DNA from: Callorhinus ursinus
Lineage: Eukaryota; Chordata; Mammalia; Carnivora; Otariidae
Length of the DNA: 64,000 bases
Direction of reading: 5' to 3'
Assembly: GCF_003265705.1 (NCBI RefSeq)
Contig: NW_020312817.1
Location: forward strand, 48,663,825-48,727,824
The notes beneath the pieces are model-generated. The model had not been told where the DNA came from, made no database searches, and worked only from the letters and a program-made list of their open reading frames with translations. This document shows positions 59,018 through 64,000 of this stretch, one piece after another. Position 1 is the stretch's first letter, and every line of letters begins with the position of its first letter. Position numbers and translations under genes: made by a program.

Positions 59018-59985
59018 GTGATGAAGGTCGGAATGAACAGATTTGTCCGTATTGGAGGGCTGGTCACCAGAGAGAGCTGCATTCAACACTGTCGACAAAG
59101 CAACATTGTCACCATCTTTGGCCTCAACCACATGGCTTTAGTATGCATGCAAATTCAATGGCATTGTCTAAGCTGAGACTGGGGAAGCTTGTGATCCATG
59201 GGAAGTATGCCTCCACCTTATAACATCAAATGGGGATAATGCTGGTGCTGAATCCACTAGTGTCTTTACTACCTTATAGAAAGCTGGGGCTCAGCTCACT
59301 CAAAACCCACCTCAAGGGTAGATTCCAAAGGGCTCTTATCTCTGCCCCTTCTGCTGATGCTGCCTTGGTTGTGCTGGCTGGGAACCATGAGAGGTATGAC
59401 CTCTCCCTCAAGATTATCAGCAATGTTTCCTGCACCAACTCTTGGCCTCCCTGGCCCAGGTGATCATGATGACACTGGCATTGCGGGAGGTCGGTAACCA
59501 TGTTCACGCTACTACTGCCATATAGAAAGCTTTGGATACCTCCTTTAGAAAACTAGTATGATGGCTGGAATACTGCACAGAACATCATCCTTACATCCAC
59601 TGGCCCTGCCAAGGCTGTGGGAAGGACCTCCCTGAGTTGAACAGGAAACACTGGCATGGTCTTTCAAGTTCCTATCCCTTGTCTGTCATGGATCTGACTT
59701 GACCTCTGGAGAAAGCTGCAAAACATGACAACATTAAAAAAGTTCTAAAGCAAGCATCAGAGGGATGTCCCAAGTGACAATGAGGTTTTATAGTGATACT
59801 CACTCTTCCACCTCTGATGTTGGGTCTGTTATTGCCCTCACAACCACCTTACAAGCTTATTTTCTAGTATAATGATGAATTTGGCTATAGCATCTCTGTG
59901 GTAGACTTCACAGCCCACATGACTTCTACATAATAAGCACCTTGGACCTTCAGCCACAGCAACAGCATGAGAAGAGTTGGCCTTT
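59018..59985 (+). pseudogene. GAPDH: GAPDH processed pseudogene
   Basis: A decayed, intronless copy of the mRNA for glyceraldehyde-3-phosphate dehydrogenase. The start reads GTGATGAAGGTCGGAATGAA (the parent has ATGGTGAAGGTCGG). Recognisable stretches follow in order: FVRIGGLVT-type sequence near 59042, ISAPSADA at 59338, NHERYD at 59383, LKIISNVSCTNSW at 59409 (the catalytic Cys motif with a lost Thr), the 'CAGAACATCATCC' block at 59578, VDLT-type sequence near 59690, DNEFGYS-type sequence near 59870, and the end before 59930. Frameshifts, stops and several deletions (for example near 59219) break it. No tail or clear duplication was found. It is certainly non-functional and much older than the ARPC3 copy. 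Confidence 0.92.
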
Positions 59986-60002
59986 GGTGAAGGGCTTTAT
60001 TG

Positions 60003-60570
60003 GCTGCTATGGGCTGAATTATGGACCCCTTACCCCCAAATTCATACACTGAAGCCTTAACCCCAGTGTGATGGTATTTGGAGATGGGGCCTTTGGAGGT
60101 GGTTAGGGTCAGATGAGGTCATGAGGATGGGGCTCCCACGATGGGATTAGTGTTCTTATAAGAAAAGACACAAAGGTGGGGTGCCTGGTTGGCTCAGATG
60201 GTTAAGTGTCTGCCTTCAGCTCAGGTCATGATCCCAGGGTCCTGGGATCAAGCTCCACAACGGGCTCCTGGCTCAGCGGGGAGCCTGCTTCTCCCTTTTC
60301 TTCTGCCTGTCCCCCTGCTCATGCTCTCTCTGTTATCTCTGTGTCTCAAATGAATAAATAAAATCTCAAAAAAAAAAAAAAAAAGACACAAAGGAGAAGA
60401 CGGTTGTTTACAAGCCAGGAAGAGAGGTTTCCCCAGAAACCAACCAAGATGACACTGTGATCTTAGGCTTCCAGCCTCCAGAACTATAAAAAGAAAAAAA
60501 ATAAATTTCTGTTGTTTAAGCCACCCAGTCTATGGTTTTGTTTTGGTAGCCCAAAATGACAAAGACACTG
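60003..60570 (+). mobile_element. MaLR solo LTR (MLT1/MST-type), split by a SINE
   Basis: MaLR LTR in two parts. The left part (60003-60176) has 'GGGCTGAATTATGGACCCC', 'GGTATTTGGAGATGGGGCC' and 'GTGTTCTTATAAGAAAAGA'. The right part (60381-60570) has 'CAGCCTCCAGAACTATAAAA', AATAAATTTCTGTTGTTTAA and 'GCCACCCAGTCTATGG'. A CAN-SINE sits between them. No internal retroviral sequence is present. Confidence 0.88.
60177..60380 (+). mobile_element. CAN-SINE inside MaLR LTR
   Basis: Head TGGGGTGCCTGGTTGGCTCA, the CCCAGGGTCCTGGGATCAAG segment, CT-rich body, AATAAATAAAATCTC and a long A tail. A 14-bp duplication of LTR sequence (AAAAGACACAAAGG) lies at 60163-60176 and 60381-60394; its first A residues merge with the tail. 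Confidence 0.94.
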
Positions 60571-61483
60571 GCCTAGCTCTATTTCTTAATCACTGAGAAT
60601 CTCTGCTTCCTGACATATTTCCATCCAAGTCTCCCGAAGAAGAGGAAGGGCTTATACAGACCTAAACTGTCGTGGATCATCAGTCACACTAATCAAGTCT
60701 ATACACTGTCTCTTCACAAAGAAAAAAAGTTAAATGAAGCAAGCTAAGACAAAACAAAACAATAGCAAAAAAGAAACAAAACAGAGAACCCCCGAAAAGT
60801 TCTAATCAGAAAACTGAACACAATAAAAGAAAAAAGAAAAAGAAAGAATGGTAAACAGCTAGGAGCATAAGTCTCCTGGCTGAAACCTCTTACTTGGAGG
60901 CAAATGAGATTTTCTGAGCAGTTAGTGTCTATGATATGGGACCCCAGTGGAAGACTTCTGTGATAAATAATTAAGGAACCAAAAGTCATACGTGAAGCTT
61001 CTTCCTTTTCTGACAACATGTACTGGCAACTCCTGCTTCTGTAAATTCATGTTTCCAAACTGCTTGACAAGGAATAGATTAATTCTTTAGCAAGTAACTT
61101 GTCTTGGGACCAATCTTCCCTCACACTTCACACATCACTCTACTTTTGTATGAATATAGAGCCATCTAAACATTTGTGTAGCAATATATATATAGTTATA
61201 TATTGATTTTCACATGCATTACGTAATTCCAATTCCTAAATTCAAGTGCAAATTAGCCACATCTCAGCAATCTCCAGTCTTGAGTCTCTAATCTCAGTAT
61301 TTTCAATAATTTGAATTTAAATGCTGAAGTGGGTCATCTCTGAGCATCCTACTTTCTCTTCCTATGCTAAAGACTCCATTCTCCCCTATACTGACCAGAG
61401 GTGTTTATTTGACAAAATGCTCAATGTGAGCACAGTGGGTTGATACATATTTGTTGTGTGAATAACTGAATGAATAAACACAT
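60571..61483. other. Unassigned stretch
   Basis: No gene. A-rich sequence lies at 60720-60850. The 91-codon minus frame at 60744-61019 crosses this tract and looks spurious. Confidence 0.4.
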
Positions 61484-61500
61484 GAATATTTCTACATTTA

Positions 61501-61648
61501 TTTTATTTTTAGAGAGAGAGAGAGCACGCACACACCCATGCATAGGGGAGTGGTAGAGGCAGAGGGAGAGAGAGACGGGGAGGGGAGAATCTTAAGCAGA
61601 CTCCATGCCCAATTTGGAGCCCAACCTGACTGAGCACCTGGGCGCCCC
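61501..61648 (-). mobile_element. CAN-SINE with internal deletion, antisense
   Basis: Reverse SINE of 148 bp with the head at the right (complement of GGGGCGCCCAGGTGCTCAGT). About 50-60 bp of the tRNA-proximal part, usually ending near 'CCTGAGATCATGACC' on this strand, is missing between 61622 and 61630. A perfect 17-bp duplication (GAATATTTCTACATTTA) lies at 61484-61500 and 61649-61665. Confidence 0.92.
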
Positions 61649-61829
61649 GAATATTTCTACATTTAAATTAATAGCTTAATGCATTTTCCTTTTTGTCTGT
61701 GGCTGCTCAGTTAATTCTCCCTTAGTTTCATCCCCTTTGTCTACATCTCCTTTGTACCCCACTTGTCTGTGTTGAAATCACAGCAAGCAATGAATTGCCC
61801 ACTGAACATAACAAGTACTTTCCCTCTTT

Positions 61830-62345
61830 AGCATTCGCACTCAAGCTTTTCCCTCTGTCTGAAATGCCCTTCTCTCCCACACCCTTGTCTGCCAATGAAC
61901 TCCACTCATCCATCACTGCCCAGCCTAAATACCGTGTCTCACCTGTGGATTTCTCACTCATCCTCCCAGTCGTATTAATTGCTTGCCTCCACTGCACTTT
62001 ATAGATGCTTCTACTGTAGAATTTACAACACTGAATTATAAATTCTTTTATGGATGTTTATCTTTTTCTTAGACTAGAGAATCCCAACTCAGACTACGTG
62101 ACAAAATCACCTGGAGAAGTTTTATTGAATCAGAATCTCTGGGTTGGAGCCTGGAGAACTTTATTTTTATTTAACAAGGACCGGAGTTGCAATCTTTTGC
62201 AACCCTTTGGGCTGGCTTTAGGACATCTTTGCTCAGGGTATATGGTCCTTAAATAAAAGAATGTATTTTACTCAGCTTTGTATCCTAAGCTTAGCATAGT
62301 GTTGGTCTACAGGAGTCACTCAATACATGTTTATTGACCCAAACT
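61830..62345 (+). mobile_element. L2 LINE 3' end, interrupted by MER20
   Basis: Sense L2 from 61830 (CACTCAAGCTTTTCCCTC, CTGAAATGCCCTTCTCTCCC, 'ACTTTATAGATGCTTCTACT') to about 62080. It resumes at about 62245 (TTTTACTCAGCTTTGTATCC, GCTTAGCATAGTGTTGG, ACTCAATACATGTTTATTGA). Confidence 0.82.
62080..62180. mobile_element. MER20-type hAT element inside L2
   Basis: 'GAGAATCCCAACTCAGACTA', AAAATCACCTGGAGAAGTTT, 'GAATCAGAATCTCTGGGTTG' and GCCTGGAGAACTTTATTTTT follow MER20. The right end is degraded. Confidence 0.7.
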
Positions 62346-64000
62346 GAATTCATTGTAATTTCCTGCTGCAGCTCCCAAATTCCTGAATTTAACAGGGAAA
62401 GGGGAAAGATATAAAGGGGGAAAAATTGCTAATAGTGAGATTTCTGGTGGTTGCTCAGAAGATATTTGAGAGCAAAGTAGTCTTCCTAATGATTGTCTAT
62501 ATGACTCATAAATAAGGTCTTCACATAAAGGAGGGAGTCTCTCCCCACCCCCTAAACGTAGTAGAAGCTCACTCTGACTTTGGTTACAGGTTGTATGAAT
62601 GAGCTAGGGGGATCATCTCCATCGTGGATGTGCACACCAGCTTCCTTTTTTTTTTTTTTTTTTTTGGTTACCATATAGACTCTCACCAAGTGTTAAATTG
62701 ATCACCAGAGGGCGAGATGGCTTATTGCTGTTGGTCAGGTTATAAAAAGCAGTAAGACGTCAGAAAGTGAGTTCTGTCTTGCCACACTTCAAAGAATTTA
62801 AACTAAGAGCTTTATAGTTCTTTGCTGCCTTCTTAGTTCAGAGCAGCTAAGTTTCAAGACCAATAGCAGAGAATTTATTGCTCTAATAAAATGAAACAGT
62901 AAAAAAAACAGCTTGAGAGTATTGGCAACTCCTGAGATCCCCTTATCAGAATAGCTTAAAAGCACTTTGAGAATATTAGTATTATGACCACAAATAACCG
63001 TCAAATCTTCATATCTGCTCAGATTATTTAATTGCTTCTCTTGGACAAAATACTGAGTTTTTGCTTCATCACACCTTGTAAATATCATCAAGTTCCTTAA
63101 AGGAAGGGTATATGTCTCATTTCCATTTCTATCTTACAGCTTTGCCCAATGCAGCTGACCAACAAATGGTGAACTTGTCATATAATATCCTTTGCTTTTA
63201 TTTTTCATTTTGTTTTAATTGTAAAGGTAATACACACTTCTCAAAAAAAAAAACACTCAAATGTGTATAAATATATCAAGTAAAAAGTTAAAGTCCATAA
63301 ACAAAGAGAGAAGGCTGGAATGACCCCTGTAGTGTCATTAAAAAAAGGATTTTTGTAGTCATGAGACTTTGCCATGATTAGCATGCCATTCACAGCTATA
63401 TTAGATATTAGCTACCAGTCCAAAACAAATAAAATGAACAATCCCTTAGCTTAGAAGGAGATATATGTCCTTTTTCTGCCATAGATTCTTCTCTTCCTCT
63501 CCCTTTAGAAGTTAGTCTTTCTTTTCTGTCTCTCTATTGTTCAACATCTGACTTTTGGGAAAGGTGCAAGTCTCACCTTCAATACTGATTAGTCAATTTG
63601 AACATTATATGGTTGGAGGAATGTAAATAGGAATTCCTGGAACTGAGAGCCGAAGTCAATGTGGGGCTGGGGAGATGAAGTAGGGCTTGGGCACAGAGCA
63701 GGCAGAGACAGAGTGAGAAGGGGGCAAGAATGAGAGTGTCCAGGAATGAATCCAATCCTAGATTTCAACAGTTATATCTCTTATGTGAAGCAATTGGGCT
63801 CCTGACTGCCCCCTATGACACTGCCTACTCCAATACACACATCTCGGAATGCTTCCGCCATAGCATTTGCAAGAAGTTCTCAGCCTCTGTATTTTATTCA
63901 TTTGTGTCCCTAAGGCCTGAATAATACCTAGAATGTAGGAAAGAACTTTACAGGCAGTGGTTGAATAAGGGACTGTCTGAAAAATGGTTGGAATGGGTAA
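62346..64000. other. Unassigned stretch to the window edge
   Basis: No gene. A T run lies at 62646-62665. An old L1/MER-like phrase set (AATTGTAAAGGTAATACACA) is at 63215-63310. The frames at 62798-63091 (minus) and 63730-63924 (+) lack domains. Confidence 0.4.
62702..62716 (+). promoter_or_regulatory. Possible CTCF binding motif
   Basis: TCACCAGAGGGCGAG matches the core CCACCAGRGGGCGCT at most positions, including the invariant CCAG and GGGCG. It lies outside the repeats I could name. It is a motif-only call; CTCF motifs occur by chance at some rate. Confidence 0.35.

Noticed and set aside
1..64000. CRISPR array, operon, phage or bacterial mobile element
   Set aside because: The repeats are eukaryotic microsatellites and retroelements; split exons, SINEs and LINEs identify mammalian nuclear DNA.

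Overview
This window is nuclear DNA from a mammal, most likely an arctoid carnivoran (bear, mustelid, procyonid or seal group). The evidence is ten tRNA-derived CAN-SINE copies plus a carnivore-type LINE-1. The younger SINE copies carry the head 'GGGCGCCTGGGTGGCTCAGT' and the internal phrase 'CAGGGTCCTGGGAT'. They lack the dog SINEC_Cf head and the felid SINE body as I know them. The species cannot be fixed by eye.

The only clearly functional gene is EVA1A (TMEM166/FAM176A), on the + strand. Its two coding exons lie at 5813-5858 and 21162-21535, separated by a 15.3-kb phase-1 intron. Together they encode an intact 139-residue single-pass membrane protein involved in autophagy and cell death. 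The first coding exon probably begins at a splice acceptor at 5688. A likely 3' UTR runs to about 22290. Other 5' exons and the promoter are not visible. The stretch from about 22.3 kb to the right edge shows no functional gene.

Two processed pseudogenes are present. An ARPC3 retrocopy (3197-4007) has an 18-bp target-site duplication and a single premature stop. A heavily decayed GAPDH copy lies at about 59018-59985.

Much of the remaining sequence is transposon-derived. There is a 6.5-kb L1 that still has its 5' and 3' ends and 17-bp target-site duplications (51105-57631). It is dead: ORF1 has several stops, a deletion joins late ORF1 to the ORF2 endonuclease, and the RT FADD motif reads FPGD. 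Older L1 fragments, an apparent twin-primed L1 with an inverted 5' part (16195-16970), an L1/HAL1 ORF1-like remnant, L2 and MIR pieces, hAT elements of the MER5/MER1/MER20 type and two MaLR solo LTRs fill other parts. Several insertions are nested, which gives a relative chronology. A 55-bp L1 fragment with a perfect 18-bp duplication sits at 37999-38053.

I found no previously undescribed gene system. The observations most worth checking are the shifted EVA1A start with a small uORF, the nearly intact ARPC3 retrocopy, the tandem duplication in the L1 5' UTR, the very short L1 insertion, and a possible CTCF site near 62.7 kb.
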